Notes: a model not told the origin generated them from the sequence alone. A stretch of 64,000 nt of DNA from Enterobacter sp. ENT03 (GCF_019218745.1 NZ_JAHUXA010000002.1:186001-250000), one strand, 5' to 3'. Positions 41,602 to 54,667 are shown, counted from the first letter of the stretch. Made by a program: numbers and translations.

Positions 41602-42774
41602 TTAACCCGCGTTGGCCTGAACGATGTTATTGATCAGGGTATTCACCGGCTCCAGGCTGATTTCCCGCGCATTACTTTCATACGCTGGCGTACTGCGTGC
41701 CTGGCTTGCCAGCACCTGGCCGTCGCGGTTGGTGGTATCCACCGTCACCAGCGAAGAAAGACCAATGCGCAGCGGGTGATCGGCGAGCTGTTTCGCATCC
41801 AGCTCAATACGTACCGGCAGACGCTGAACCACTTTGATCCAGTTACCGGTGGCGTTTTGTGCCGGCAGCAGTGAGAAGGCGCTACCGGTGCCCATATCCA
41901 GGCCGACCACTTTACCGGTGTACTTCACCTCGTCGCCGTAGAAATCACTGATCACCGTCGCCGTCTGGCCAATGCGCATATGTGCCAGCTGCGTCTCTTT
42001 AAAGTTTGCGTCCACCCACAGGCCAGTGGCCGGTACCACGGCCATCAGCGCGGTAGTCGGACTGATTTGCGCGCCAGGCTGCACGGCACGGCGGGAAACA
42101 TAGCCGGAGATCGGGCTGACGATTTTGGTACGTTGCAGCGCAAGCCAGGCGTTACGCACTTCAGTAGCGGCCTGTTGCACGGCTGGCTGATCTTCAAGGC
42201 GGGTGCCGAGGATCATCGCCTGGTTCGCGTTATATTGCTGCACCGCTACATCAAGCTGCGCTTGCGCGCTGGCCACCGCATCACGGGAGTGTTGCAGTTC
42301 TTCACGACCAATCAGGTTCGCGCTGCCCAGCGGCACACGACGATTCAAATCGCTCTGCGCCTGGGCGAGGGCGGTTTTCTTCACTTCGATGTTGGCCTGA
42401 TACTGGCGGCTATTGATCATCAACTGGCGGGTCTGACGCACACTGGAGGCCAGTTGTGTCTGCGCTTTTTCAAACGCCTGCTGGGCATCCGTCGGATCAA
42501 GTGTCACCAGCACGTCGCCCTGTTTTACGTAATCGGTATTGTCATGCCAGACTTTCGTCACGCTACCCGACACCTGCGCCATAATCTGCACCTGGTTGCC
42601 GGCCACATACGCATCGTCGGTTTCTTCGACGTGGCGCAGCACCATAAACCAGTAAATCCCGTATGCCACAGCAATAATAATAAAGAGCAAGGTCAGAACA
42701 ATCAGGGCACCTTTACGTTTGCCTTTCTTCTTGACCGGTTGCAGCGGGGTTTGAGTCTCCGCATTTGCGCTCAT
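41602..42774 (-). CDS. emrA: EmrA, membrane fusion protein of EmrAB-TolC
   Basis: Periplasmic adaptor of 390 residues, as in E. coli. It has a short cytoplasmic N-terminus, one membrane helix (about 25-45, ALIVLTLLFIIIAVAYGIYWF), a biotinyl-lipoyl-like domain split by a long coiled-coil hairpin (about 95-205) and a beta-barrel domain. It lies between emrR and emrB on the same strand, downstream of an intrinsic terminator. Confidence 0.96.
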   Translation of the reverse strand: MSANAETQTPLQPVKKKGKRKGALIVLTLLFIIIAVAYGIYWFMVLRHVEETDDAYVAGNQVQIMAQVSGSVTKVWHDNTDYVKQGDVLVTLDPTDAQQAFEKAQTQLASSVRQTRQLMINSRQYQANIEVKKTALAQAQSDLNRRVPLGSANLIGREELQHSRDAVASAQAQLDVAVQQYNANQAMILGTRLEDQPAVQQAATEVRNAWLALQRTKIVSPISGYVSRRAVQPGAQISPTTALMAVVPATGLWVDANFKETQLAHMRIGQTATVISDFYGDEVKYTGKVVGLDMGTGSAFSLLPAQNATGNWIKVVQRLPVRIELDAKQLADHPLRIGLSSLVTVDTTNRDGQVLASQARSTPAYESNAREISLEPVNTLINNIVQANAG

Positions 42775-42825
42775 GTGTGTTCTCCACGATCTTTTTATTT
42801 ATTCGGCAACGCCGACCTGTTCACC

Positions 42826-42850
42826 AAAAAGCCAGCATTAAAATGCTGGC
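42826..42850 (-). terminator. terminator/attenuator between emrR and emrA
   Basis: On the minus strand GCCAGCAT, a 4-base loop, ATGCTGGC then five Ts. It lies inside the emrRAB operon, so it would reduce emrAB relative to emrR unless bypassed. Confidence 0.75.
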
Positions 42851-42896
42851 CCGGTGGATTTCTTAGTTAATCAGGATGTCAGAGCGAATCGTCGCG

Positions 42897-43427
42897 TTAG
42901 CGCAGTGCCTCAAGAATGACGTCTTCTTCTTCCATCTGGTCGAGGCGGTTCAGCAGCTTACGGGTGATTTGCTCAAGCTGTTCTTTCTCTGAGGCACTCA
43001 GAGAAGACCAGAGCTGATGCAGACAGTTATGCTGCGGGGGTAAAACCTGACGTAAAAATTCGTGACCTTTATCGGTCAATTGCAGATGCAAACAACGACG
43101 GTCGTTGTCGCTTTCACGGCGCTCGATCCAGCCGCGTTTTTCCAGTTCATCGGCAATACGGGTGGCATTGGTGCGCGACGAACCCAGCGCACAGCTCAGC
43201 TCGGAAGGCTGAATGCTATGATTTTCCTGCGACTCAAGGGTAAGTAACGCCATGAACAACGTTTCGTTGATCCCCTGTGCTTTCAGCATTTTGTTGCGGT
43301 TATCCAGCAGTTTGCCCTGCATATGCATACACAAACGCGTCAGCAGGACTTCCTGAAAAGGAAAATCTTCATAACGACTGGCACGGAACTTCAGCATTTG
43401 CTCAATGGGCGTGAACGAACTTTCCAT
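42897..43427 (-). CDS. emrR: EmrR (MprA), MarR-family repressor
   Basis: Winged-helix repressor of 176 residues, the E. coli length, that controls emrRAB and is released by salicylate, CCCP and similar ligands. The DNA-binding region spans about residues 70-130 ([34 protein letters not shown]). It is first in the emrRAB operon. The E. coli upstream neighbours ygaZH are absent; ygaY comes directly next. Confidence 0.96.
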   Translation of the reverse strand: MESSFTPIEQMLKFRASRYEDFPFQEVLLTRLCMHMQGKLLDNRNKMLKAQGINETLFMALLTLESQENHSIQPSELSCALGSSRTNATRIADELEKRGWIERRESDNDRRCLHLQLTDKGHEFLRQVLPPQHNCLHQLWSSLSASEKEQLEQITRKLLNRLDQMEEEDVILEALR

Positions 43428-43525
43428 CTCAATATGACCTCATTAATTACAGCCGATATAGTAACGGCGGTGACAAATAATGTAAATGTATTATTTTCCT
43501 TAAGTGATTAGTTTTAAGAATAGTT

Positions 43526-44716
43526 TTAGTCATGCTGAACCCGGTCCTGGCGATGGTAGCCCAGCCACCAGACCAGCAGATTCAGTAACGCCATCACGCT
43601 GCCCGCCACACAGACACCTGCCCAGCCTGCGTGCTGCCAGGCGGCGGCGGAAATCAGAGAGCCTGCCGCGCCGCCAATAAAGTAGCTGGTCATATAGCCC
43701 GCCGTCAGACGGTTACGCGCATCCGGCTTCACCAGATAGATCACCGTCTGGTTGGTGATATGCACCCCCTGGACGGTCAGATCCAGCACCAGGATACCGA
43801 TGATTAATGCAATGGCAGAGCTGTGCCCAAACCAGATCGCCACCCAGGAGAGCAACAGCAACAGTAGCCCGGTAGTGGTCGTGATATGCGCTTTGCCTTT
43901 ATCCGCCATGCCGCCCGCAGGCCGCGCGCCCAACGCCCCTGCGGCCCCGGCGAGGCCAAACAAGCCAATCACTCCTTCGGAATAATTAAACGGCGGCGAA
44001 GCGAGCAGAAAGGCCATCGATGTCCAGAGAATGCTGAAGTTGGCAAAGGTCAGGCAGCCGAGCACCGCGCGGGTACGCAGCAGCGAATCGCGGGTGAACA
44101 GGGAAAATATTGAGCCGAGAAGCTGAAAATAGTTGAGATGGTTATCCTGCTTCACTTTCGGCAGGCCGCGCCACAGTGCCAGCGCCATCACCAGCATTAA
44201 GGCGCTCGCCACCCAATAGACGGTTCGCCAGCCGCCAAGTCCCGCCAGCAGGCCGGAAAACGTCCGCGCCAGCAAAATTCCCAGCAGCAGCCCGCTCATG
44301 ATAGTGCCGACCACTTTGCCGCGCTTTTCCCGCGAGGCGAGGGTGGCGGCGAGTGGCACCAGGATCTGCGCCACGACCGAGAACAGCCCGGTCAGCGCGG
44401 TGCCGAAGATCATCATCCCCGCCGAGTGGCTGGTGGCGGTGATCAGCAACCCGCAGGTAGAGAGCAGGGTCATCAGCACAATCAACGTGCGGCGCTCAAA
44501 CATATCGCCGAGCGGCACCAGGAACATCAGACCCACCGCATAGCCAAGCTGCGCGGCGGTAACGATAAATCCGGCCTGGTTTGGGGTGAGGGAAAAGGCG
44601 CGGGCGATGGTATCAAGCAGCGGTTGCGCATAGTAGTTGCTGGCGACGGCGAGACCGGTCGCGACGGACATCAGCACGATCAGGGCCGGGCTGAGGGTTT
44701 GGGTGGATTTTTTCAT
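43526..44716 (-). CDS. ygaY: YgaY-type MFS transporter (intact)
   Basis: Major facilitator protein of 396 residues with about 12 hydrophobic helices. Motif A is GDMFERRTLIVL. By family it is a DHA1-type exporter; the substrate is unknown. The start MKKSTQTLSPAL is used, since 51 further in-frame codons upstream run through a repeat-derived hairpin. In E. coli K-12 the gene at this place between mprA and proX is a pseudogene; here the frame is complete. Confidence 0.85.
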   Translation of the reverse strand: MKKSTQTLSPALIVLMSVATGLAVASNYYAQPLLDTIARAFSLTPNQAGFIVTAAQLGYAVGLMFLVPLGDMFERRTLIVLMTLLSTCGLLITATSHSAGMMIFGTALTGLFSVVAQILVPLAATLASREKRGKVVGTIMSGLLLGILLARTFSGLLAGLGGWRTVYWVASALMLVMALALWRGLPKVKQDNHLNYFQLLGSIFSLFTRDSLLRTRAVLGCLTFANFSILWTSMAFLLASPPFNYSEGVIGLFGLAGAAGALGARPAGGMADKGKAHITTTTGLLLLLLSWVAIWFGHSSAIALIIGILVLDLTVQGVHITNQTVIYLVKPDARNRLTAGYMTSYFIGGAAGSLISAAAWQHAGWAGVCVAGSVMALLNLLVWWLGYHRQDRVQHD

Positions 44717-44817
44717 TATTATTGAAGTCGTTAGTTGAATAGTTTTCTTGCCAGAATTCAATGATAACGAATTGGGAGATTGTTGGGGAATTGTTACGTG
44801 TCCGAACGTGCGGTAAA

Positions 44818-44859
44818 CCTCACCCCGGCCCTTTCCATCGGGAGAGGGCCGGGGTGAGG
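44818..44859. terminator. long hairpin downstream of proX
   Basis: CCTCACCCCGGCCCT (44818-44832) and its perfect complement at 44845-44859 form a 15-bp stem with a 12-base loop, 12 bp after the proX stop. It resembles a common enterobacterial dispersed repeat and can act as the terminator of proVWX. Confidence 0.75.
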
Positions 44860-44871
44860 GGGAAATCACAC

Positions 44872-45867
44872 TTATTTCTGCGCTGCCAGCGCTTCTTTCA
44901 CCCAGCCGTCAAACTGCTGCTGGTGGGCTTTGATCCAGCCATCGACGTGACCGTTAATATCGGCTTCCGAGGCTTTACCGGCATGCATCATCGCGTTCTG
45001 CGCATTGATGTCAGCCAGCGGCAGTTTCATTACCGAGAACAGCTTCGCCGCCGCCGGGTTTTTTTCCGCCCAGGCTTTGTTCGCCACAATGTGCATGGTG
45101 TTAACCGGGAAGCCATAGTTCATGCCGTTCGGCAGTTTGGTATCAATGTCTTTCTGCTCGCCCGGCAGGGAGGAGAACGGTACCTGCAACCACACCACAT
45201 CTTTACCCGGTTTCAGCACATCGCTGACCCAGTACGGCGTCCAGGTGTAATAGAGCACCGGTTTACCTTCTTTAAAGCGTGCAATGGTGTCTGCCATCAT
45301 CGCCGAATAGTTACCGTGGTTCACGGTGACCGTATCGGCCAGTTTGTAGGCCTCGTTCTGATGGTTAATCACCGCTTCACAGCCCCAGCCTGGCGTACAA
45401 CCCATCATGTCGGCTTTGCCGTCGCCATTGCTGTCGAACAGCTTCGCGATCTTCGGATCTTTCAGCTGTTCAATATTGGTGATGTGGTATTTTTCGGCGG
45501 TTTTCTTGTCGATCAGATACCCCTGGGCCGCGCCGGTCACAAACACCCCTTCACGGTAGAACTTCTTGTCGCCGCCCGCGGCGGTATACATATCGTCGTG
45601 CAATGGCTGCCAGTTAACGGCGGTAAAGGTGGCATCACCGGAGGCAATCGAGGTGTAGCCAACGTTGTAATCCACTTCGCTTGGCTTATTCACGGTGTAG
45701 CCGAGCTTTTCCAGCGCGCGGCTTACCAGCTGCGTCTGAAAGGTTTCTTCGGAGATGGTGCTCTGGATCGGCTGCACAGTAATGCCTTTACCCGGCAGAT
45801 CGGCGGCGAAAGCGCTGGTGGAGACAAGGCTGGCAAACGCGGTGGCAATGATTACATTCTGTCGCAT
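44872..45867 (-). CDS. proX: ProX, periplasmic glycine betaine-binding protein
   Basis: Substrate-binding protein of the osmoregulated ProU ABC transporter (331 aa). The signal peptide ends at [10 protein letters not shown] near residues 19-22. Tryptophans that form the betaine box are present in [20 protein letters not shown] and [12 protein letters not shown]. It is the last gene of proVWX and is separated from proW by a single REP. Confidence 0.97.
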   Translation of the reverse strand: MRQNVIIATAFASLVSTSAFAADLPGKGITVQPIQSTISEETFQTQLVSRALEKLGYTVNKPSEVDYNVGYTSIASGDATFTAVNWQPLHDDMYTAAGGDKKFYREGVFVTGAAQGYLIDKKTAEKYHITNIEQLKDPKIAKLFDSNGDGKADMMGCTPGWGCEAVINHQNEAYKLADTVTVNHGNYSAMMADTIARFKEGKPVLYYTWTPYWVSDVLKPGKDVVWLQVPFSSLPGEQKDIDTKLPNGMNYGFPVNTMHIVANKAWAEKNPAAAKLFSVMKLPLADINAQNAMMHAGKASEADINGHVDGWIKAHQQQFDGWVKEALAAQK

Positions 45868-45892
45868 CGTTGTTCCTCAAGCTAAATGTTAT

Positions 45893-45922
45893 GTAGGCCC
45901 GGCAAGCGCTGTGCCGCCGGGC
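45893..45922. repeat. REP element between proW and proX
   Basis: GTAGGCCCGGCAAGC...GCCGCCGGGC palindrome 7 bp after the proW stop. Confidence 0.85.
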
Positions 45923-45929
45923 AAAAAGA

Positions 45930-46991
45930 TCACTTACTGAACGGACGGGTCAGCAGACCCAGCGGGCCGGTCTGATACCAGCGGCGGTTGCCGCGACTGC
46001 GGGAGTCGCGACCCACGGCCTGGGTCAGACGGTCAAGAATAATGGCGAGAATAACGATCCCGACGCCGCCCACGGTGGCCAGTCCCATATCGAGACGGCC
46101 AATGCCGCGCAGCACCATCTGACCCAGCCCGCCCACGGCGATCATCGAGGCGATCACCACCATTGAGAGCGCCAGCATCAGCGTCTGGTTAACGCCCGCC
46201 ATGATGGTCGGCATCGCCAGCGGTAGCTGAACCTTGAACAGCATCTGGCGCGGGCTGGCACCGAACGAGCGCGAGGCTTCGATCAGATCTGCCGGCACCT
46301 GGTTAATGCCAAGGATCGTCAGACGCACAATCGGCGGCAGGGCGAAGATAATCGTCACCACCACGCCCGGCACGTTGCCGATACCGAACAGCATGACGAT
46401 CGGCACCAGGTAAACAAACGCCGGTGTGGTCTGCATGGCATCGAGCAGTGGACGAATAATTTTCGCCGCCCGCTGACTGCGTGCCAGCCAGATCCCCAGC
46501 GGCAGGCCGATGATCATACAGAACAGCAGCGCGGTCAGTACCAGCGCCAGGGTGATCATCGCCTGCGACCAGGCACCGATGGCCCCGATAGCGACCAGTG
46601 AAATCAGCGTCGCCACGCCCATGCTGAGGCTCGACATCTGCCAGGCAATCAGCGCGAAAATGGCAATTGCCACCGGCGCGGGCATGCCCAGCAGCAGTTG
46701 CTGGAAGGCGCTGAGGATATAATCCACCGGCACGCGAATGCCCTGGAACAGCGGGCGGAAATGCACCACCACCCAGTCGATGCCCTGCGTCACCCAGCTG
46801 TCGAGCGGGATCAGAGTCTTATGGAACGGATCCATAATATTGAAATGCTCCGGTGCAGGCGGCGCGCTGGAAAGCCAGTCTGCGCTGCCGCTATCGGCAG
46901 GCGCACCTGACGGGTTGCCCCAGGCATCGGCAGACTGTGCGGCACTGTCGGCAGCCGGTTCGCTGCCCCACGGATTAGATTGATCAGCCAT
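45930..46991 (-). CDS. proW: ProW, glycine betaine ABC permease
   Basis: Inner-membrane subunit of ProU, 353 aa (E. coli 354). It has a long hydrophilic N-terminal tail (about 1-95), then about seven helices with the ABC contact motif [20 protein letters not shown] near 240-260. It overlaps proV by 8 bp. Confidence 0.96.
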   Translation of the reverse strand: MADQSNPWGSEPAADSAAQSADAWGNPSGAPADSGSADWLSSAPPAPEHFNIMDPFHKTLIPLDSWVTQGIDWVVVHFRPLFQGIRVPVDYILSAFQQLLLGMPAPVAIAIFALIAWQMSSLSMGVATLISLVAIGAIGAWSQAMITLALVLTALLFCMIIGLPLGIWLARSQRAAKIIRPLLDAMQTTPAFVYLVPIVMLFGIGNVPGVVVTIIFALPPIVRLTILGINQVPADLIEASRSFGASPRQMLFKVQLPLAMPTIMAGVNQTLMLALSMVVIASMIAVGGLGQMVLRGIGRLDMGLATVGGVGIVILAIILDRLTQAVGRDSRSRGNRRWYQTGPLGLLTRPFSK

Positions 46992-48186
46992 TGTTCACCC
47001 CATCGCGATCTAAAGCCTTGAGCAGCGTACCTTTGGAAATGCTGCCCATATACTGTTGCTCATCACCCACTACCGGCACCGCGCAGGGCGCCAGACCGAC
47101 ATGTGAGAGCAGTTCGCTGAGCGGCGTTTCGGCCTCCACCGCAGCGGGGGAGTCCAGTAACGCCGCATCGATACCCAGATTCTGGCTTAACGCCGTTTTC
47201 AGAGAATCGATCGAGACAATGCCGACAAATTTATTTCCGCGTTCAATGACGTAACCGTAATCACGATCTTCGTCCTGCAATAATTTCAGCGCCGAGCGGG
47301 GACCAAAACCTGGCGTTTTACGGATCAGACCTGCCTGGCTACGGCGGGCAATATCTTTAGCGCTGAACACCTGGCTAATATCCACGCCGCGGAAGAAGGT
47401 GCGGACATAATCATTGGCCGGATTATTGAGAATTTCATCGGGCGTGCCGACCTGCACCACTTTGCCATTTTGCATAATGGCAATGCGATCGCCGATACGC
47501 ATCGCTTCATCGAGATCGTGGGAAATAAAGACGATGGTACGCTGATGTTTCGCCTGTAATTTTACCAGCTCATCCTGCATCTCCGTGCGGATAAGCGGAT
47601 CGAGCGCCGAGAAGGCCTCATCCATTAATAAAATATCAGGGTTGATGGCTAATGCGCGCGCCAGACCAACACGCTGACGCATACCGCCAGAGAGTTCATC
47701 CGGATACGAATGCGCATAATTTTCCAGCCCTACCTGACGCAACGCATCCAGCGCTTTTGTCTGACGTTCTGCCGCTGGAATGCCGGCTAATTCCATGCCA
47801 AAGGCGGCATTATCCAGCACCGTCATATGGGGCATCAGCGCAAATGACTGGAAGACCATCGCAATCTTTTTCCTGCGCACCTCACGGAGAGCGGCATCCG
47901 ATATTTTGGCGATGTCTTCGCCGTCAATCAGTACCTGTCCACGGGTGGGTTCAATCAGGCGATTGAGAAGGCGAACCATGGTCGATTTACCTGAACCAGA
48001 TAATCCCATGATGACGAAAATCTCGCCTTCTTCAATGGCCAGACTGGCGTCAATGACACCAAGCGATAGCCCTGTTTTTTCCAGTATCTGTTCTTTCGAA
48101 AGTCCTTTTTCGATATATTTGAAAGCCCGCTGTGGATGCTCACCAAATATCTTATAGAGATTTTTAATTTCGAGTTTAATTGCCAT
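46984..48186 (-). CDS. proV: ProV, glycine betaine ABC ATPase
   Basis: ATP-binding subunit of ProU, 400 aa, as in E. coli. Walker A is [10 protein letters not shown] near 58-67, the signature is [15 protein letters not shown] near 164-178 and Walker B is ILLMDEAF near 185-192. Two C-terminal CBS domains (about 280-400) end the protein; in this family they take part in osmosensing. First gene of the operon, behind a 354-bp regulatory region. Confidence 0.97.
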   Translation of the reverse strand: MAIKLEIKNLYKIFGEHPQRAFKYIEKGLSKEQILEKTGLSLGVIDASLAIEEGEIFVIMGLSGSGKSTMVRLLNRLIEPTRGQVLIDGEDIAKISDAALREVRRKKIAMVFQSFALMPHMTVLDNAAFGMELAGIPAAERQTKALDALRQVGLENYAHSYPDELSGGMRQRVGLARALAINPDILLMDEAFSALDPLIRTEMQDELVKLQAKHQRTIVFISHDLDEAMRIGDRIAIMQNGKVVQVGTPDEILNNPANDYVRTFFRGVDISQVFSAKDIARRSQAGLIRKTPGFGPRSALKLLQDEDRDYGYVIERGNKFVGIVSIDSLKTALSQNLGIDAALLDSPAAVEAETPLSELLSHVGLAPCAVPVVGDEQQYMGSISKGTLLKALDRDGVNNG

Positions 48187-48254
48187 GCAATAAAAGAGTT
48201 CCCGTTATTTATTTATATCAATACAGTTCCTGATGGAAATAATGAGCGGGCTAT

Positions 48255-48282
48255 ACCCTAACATACTCAGATTCTGAGACAA
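48255..48282 (-). promoter_or_regulatory. proU (P2-like) promoter
   Basis: On the minus strand TTGTCT (48282-48277) and TAGGGT (48260-48255) are 16 bp apart, 69 bp before the proV ATG. The sequence around it resembles the E. coli osmoregulated proU P2 promoter. Confidence 0.6.
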
Positions 48283-48501
48283 CCCTCAAGGGGCAACTGG
48301 CATGGAAATTGCCGAAGCTCATCTGGCGGCATTTCCCATGATATAAGGGCTGAGCGCAGGTCATAAAAAGTGATATTTTTTTTGAATGGCAAGCAGAATG
48401 GCACCTGAAACTCCGGGCTTCAGGTGAACAGCATTAGCAAAAACAGTATAAGGTATGGGGAAATAATGGTGTGATGAATTGGCTATTCGCGGCAAATATC
48501 C

Positions 48502-48531
48502 ATCCGGGAAATAGGTAAATATTTCCCGGAT
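48502..48531. terminator. hairpin downstream of nrdF
   Basis: ATCCGGGAAATA (48502-48513) and TATTTCCCGGAT (48520-48531) form a perfect 12-bp stem with a 6-base loop, 9 bp after the nrdF stop. The T run is weak. Confidence 0.65.
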
Positions 48532-48540
48532 AAAAGCAGA

Positions 48541-51630
<3,090 letters not shown>

Positions 51631-51658
<28 letters not shown>

Positions 51659-52041
51659 AATTCGCTCACTCCTTTTCGCACATTTACGATGTCACGCGGC
51701 GTACCCATCAGCTCAAAACGGTACAGATGCGGCACGCTGCATTTTTGCGCGATGACATCCCCCGCACGGCCATAAGCCTCGCCAAAATTGCGGTTCCCGG
51801 CGGCGATCACGCCGCGGATCAAGGCCCGGTTGTGCGGATCGTTTAAAAAGCGGATCACCTGACGCGGCACGGCGCCTGCGGTTCCGCCGCCGCCGTAGCT
51901 CGGCACCACCAGGATATAAGGCTCGTCTACCTGGATCCGCCCACGCTCATTCAGCGGAATACGCACTGCCGGCAACCCCAGGCGCGTGATAAAGCGGTGC
52001 GTGTTTTCCGAGCTGCTGGAGAAGTAGACGAGGGTACTCAT
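51631..52041 (-). CDS. nrdI: NrdI, flavodoxin for NrdF cofactor assembly
   Basis: Flavodoxin-like protein of 136 residues that supplies oxidant to assemble the Mn(III)2-tyrosyl cofactor of NrdF. The FMN phosphate loop appears as [12 protein letters not shown] (7-18) and a second loop as [13 protein letters not shown]. It overlaps nrdH by 4 bp (ATGA) and nrdE by 28 bp. Confidence 0.96.
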
Positions 52042-52283
52042 GCGCTGGCGACGCGGGGCGCGCAGGCCAGGCGGTTGATCATGTCCGGGCGAAAACCGGA
52101 CCAGCTGGTGTCACCGGCGATCACCACCGGCAACTGGCGAAATCCCAGCGCGCGAAGTTCATCTGCGGCGTCGGGCACCAGATCCACATTGACCATATCG
52201 AAGGTGACGCCACGACTTTCCATGGCGCGTTTGGTGGCATGGCACTGCACACAGTCATTTCGAGTGTAAATAGTAATGCGCAT
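52038..52283 (-). CDS. nrdH: NrdH, glutaredoxin-like electron donor
   Basis: Thioredoxin-fold redoxin of 81 residues with active site CVQC (11-14) and the WSGFRPD motif near 61-67, which reduces NrdE. The start [10 protein letters not shown] is used; five upstream in-frame codons have no better ribosome site. First gene of nrdHIEF, behind two NrdR-type boxes. Confidence 0.96.
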   Translation of the reverse strand: MRITIYTRNDCVQCHATKRAMESRGVTFDMVNVDLVPDAADELRALGFRQLPVVIAGDTSWSGFRPDMINRLACAPRVASA

Positions 52284-52357
52284 GATTCGTATTTCCATCT
52301 AAGATAGCGATACGACGCGGAAAATCGCGTCGGGTTGTGTGTCACTTGCTTAGAGAG

Positions 52358-52404
52358 ATACTAGATGTAGTTATAAAAATTATCAACCGCACAATATATA
52401 GGAT
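52358..52404. promoter_or_regulatory. pair of NrdR boxes upstream of nrdH
   Basis: Two imperfect 16-bp boxes, ATACTAGATGTAGTTA (52358-52373) and GCACAATATATAGGAT (52389-52404), have centres 31 bp apart. NrdR normally binds two ACA(C)-AT-rich-GTGT-like boxes about 31 bp apart before nrd operons. The spacing fits exactly; the sequence match is moderate. Confidence 0.6.
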
Positions 52405-52463
52405 TTTCAGATAAGTTTATTCCCGCTGATGCACTCAGCGGGGAAGGGTTTTTTATGGCTAAA

Positions 52464-52895
52464 TTACATGCGCATAGCAATGGCGAGACGGTTAAACGCG
52501 TTCATCAGGCTGACGGCAAAGGTCAGATCGCTGATTTCCTGAGCGCTAAAATGTTCCAGCATCGGCTGATAAACGTCATCCCCGGCATGGGTGGTGGAGA
52601 TATGCGTCAGCGACTCCGCCCAGGCGAGCGCGGCTTTTTCTTTCGCACTGAAATGCGGGCTGATATGCCAGCCTGCCAGCGCATCAAGCTTGCTCTGATC
52701 GGTGCCGGTTTTGCGCAGGGCCTTGCTGTGCATCTCCAGACAAAACGCGCAGCCGTTGATCTGCGACACGCGTAAATAAACCAGTTCCAGCAGCGGTTTG
52801 TCGGTGGCGCTGCGCTCCAGTGCCTGGCTGGTCTGGACAAGGCCGTTGTAAGCCTCAGGGCTGAGTTCGGAATAGGGCTGGCGTAATTCAGTCAT
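52464..52895 (-). CDS. AhpD-like carboxymuconolactone decarboxylase-family protein
   Basis: Protein of 143 residues with the AhpD core motif E-x11-C-x2-C-x3-H exactly placed (from the Glu in LLELVYLRV to CAFCLEMH). This points to a peroxidase or disulfide reductase role rather than a true decarboxylase. The start MTELRQPYSELS has GAGGAG upstream; 17 earlier codons overlap the promoter. It is divergent from the frameshifted MocR gene, which was probably its regulator. The specific substrate is unknown. Confidence 0.85.
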   Translation of the reverse strand: MTELRQPYSELSPEAYNGLVQTSQALERSATDKPLLELVYLRVSQINGCAFCLEMHSKALRKTGTDQSKLDALAGWHISPHFSAKEKAALAWAESLTHISTTHAGDDVYQPMLEHFSAQEISDLTFAVSLMNAFNRLAIAMRM

Positions 52896-52935
52896 GGTGA
52901 TCTCCTCGTTTTGATGGCGAGAAAATAGCACTATA

Positions 52936-52981
52936 ATGGTCTGCATCAGATAGCCATATTTTAACTAAAAAAGCAGACCAT
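52936..52981. promoter_or_regulatory. inverted repeat between the AhpD-like gene and mocR pseudogene
   Basis: ATGGTCTGC (52936-52944) and GCAGACCAT (52973-52981) are perfect 9-bp inverted arms. The second arm ends 1 bp before the regulator ATG. Placement suggests the operator of the MocR protein, now probably defunct. Confidence 0.55.
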
Positions 52982-52982
52982 A

Positions 52983-54315
52983 ATGGACGCTTGCTACCAG
53001 CAAATCGCCCGCTTACTGAAGAACTCCATCACCGCAGGCGAACTTGCGCCCGGCGCGCGGCTGCCGTCGAGCCGCACTTTCGCGCAGGAAAATGGCGTAT
53101 CGCGCGCCACGGTGGAACACGCCTATGCCGAGCTGGTGGCGCAGGGGTGGATAGAGCGGCGCGGGCAGGCGGGAAGTTTTGTCGCCGAGACCGTCACGCC
53201 GGGCAACGCCACGCCGTCGCCTTCGCCAGCGGAGGGCAGCGACAAGATCCCGCTGCCGTTTGAGATGGGTTTACCGGCGCTGGATCTGTTCCCCCGTGCG
53301 CTGTGGGCGCGGCTGATGGGGCGGCGACTGCGCACCCAGACGCGCTACGATCTGGGGCCGGGAGAGGTGGCGGGGGAGCAGCTGTTGCGGCAGGCCATCG
53401 TCGATTACCTGCGTTTTTCCCGCAGTATCGACTGCGCCCCGGAGCAGATTTTCATCACTGCCAGCTTCGCGATGTCGATGACGCTGATCCTTCGCACGCT
53501 CGCCCGCGCTGGCGACGGCATGTGGGTGGAAGACCCGGGCTTTCCGTTGATCCGCCCGGTGATCGCCGGTGAAAACGTGGCGCTATTGCCCGTGCCGGTG
53601 GATGACGACGGCATGAACATTGATGCCGGGCAGGCGTTACACCCGCAGGGGCGTTTTGTGTTGCTGACGCCCGCGCACCAAAGCCCGCTCGGCGTGGCGC
53701 TGTCGGCAACTGCTCGACTGGGCAGCGCACCGTGAGGCGTGGATCATCGAAGACGATTACGACAGCGAGTTTCGCTATCACGGCAAACCGCTGCCGCCGC
53801 TGAAAAGCCTCGACGCGCCGCAACGGGTGATCTACGCCGGGACGTTCAGTAAATCGCTGTTTCCGGCGATCCGCACCGGCTGGATCGTGGTTCCCGCTCC
53901 CCACGTAGCGGCGTTTCGCCAGCAGGCGGCGCTGTTACCCTGTACCGTGCCTGGGTTGATACAGCTGACGCTGGCGGATTTTATCTCACAGGGCCATTTC
54001 TGGCGGCATCTGAAAAACATGCGTCAGCACTACGCCCGGCGACGCGAATGGCTGGAAACGGCGCTTAAAAAGCAGGGTTTTGCAGTTGTGGGGCAATTGG
54101 GCGGTATTCAGCTGGTAATGGCGGTTGAGGGCGATGATCGTGAAATGGCGGCACGGGCCAATCAGGCCGGGCTGGCAGTACAGGCATTAAGCGCATGGCA
54201 ACTGACGGGTGAAAACAGAAGGGGACTGATCGCGAGTTTTACCAATATAACGTCGGCGCAGAAGGCGGAACAGCTGGCGGAAAAATTACGGCGGGCAATA
54301 CAAAACGCCCCGTGA
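52983..54315 (+). pseudogene. MocR/GntR-type regulator with aminotransferase domain, frameshifted
   Basis: The first frame (52983-53735) encodes a GntR winged helix (about 1-70) and the first part of a PLP fold; the second part, readable from about 53707 to 54315 in the +1 frame, holds the PLP lysine in GTFSKSLFPAIRTGW. The break is at 53703-53710, after GVALS. Relatives have about five residues here that are missing, so a deletion of about 11 or 14 bp, rather than a one-base reading error, best explains it. The first product would end at residue 250, without PLP lysine. Confidence 0.88.
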
Positions 54316-54331
54316 GCGTGGCTCACGGGGC
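54307..54331. terminator. hairpin shared by mocR pseudogene and ygaM
   Basis: GCCCCGTGAGC (54307-54317), loop GTG, GCTCACGGGGC (54321-54331), a perfect 11-bp stem between convergent genes, overlapping the stop codon of the pseudogene. Confidence 0.8.
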
Positions 54332-54340
54332 ATTGACATC

Positions 54341-54667
54341 TTAGCGACGCGTGCTCAGGAGCGCGCCGAGGAAAATCCCGATCGCGGCTGCTGCACCCAC
54401 GCTCGACCAGGGTTTATCTTTCACGAAAGCATCCGCGCTGCTGACCACATCACAGGCTGCCTGCTTAACACGGGTACGGCCCTGCATTCTGGCACGGGTT
54501 TCTTTTAACAGCGCCTGCGCTTTGCGACGTGCGCCATCGGCATCGTCTTTCACATCGCTGCCCCAGGACTTCAGCACGCTTTCCAGGCTATCCGCTAAAC
54601 GACTTACATCGTCGTTGATCTCCTGAACGCCTTCATCCACTTCTCTGCGGTTCGGTCTGCTAAACAT
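54341..54667 (-). CDS. ygaM: YgaM, ElaB/YqjD-family membrane-anchored protein
   Basis: Protein of 108 residues (E. coli 109) of the DUF883 family, which includes ribosome-associated inner-membrane proteins ElaB and YqjD. It has a charged helical N-terminal part (about 1-80, with LADSLESVLKSWG) and a C-terminal membrane segment WSSVGAAAAIGIFLGALLSTRR. Start MFSRPNRREVDEG with GGGAGGA upstream. Confidence 0.92.
   Translation of the reverse strand: MFSRPNRREVDEGVQEINDDVSRLADSLESVLKSWGSDVKDDADGARRKAQALLKETRARMQGRTRVKQAACDVVSSADAFVKDKPWSSVGAAAAIGIFLGALLSTRR

Larger units (their letters stand above)
48187..48540. other. proU regulatory region
   Basis: No gene is seen between proV and nrdF. The region is A+T-rich, holds the proU promoter (48255-48282), a GATATTTTTTTTGAA tract suitable for H-NS and, at its far end, the nrdF hairpin. 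E. coli proU is controlled by H-NS binding around this promoter. Confidence 0.7.
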
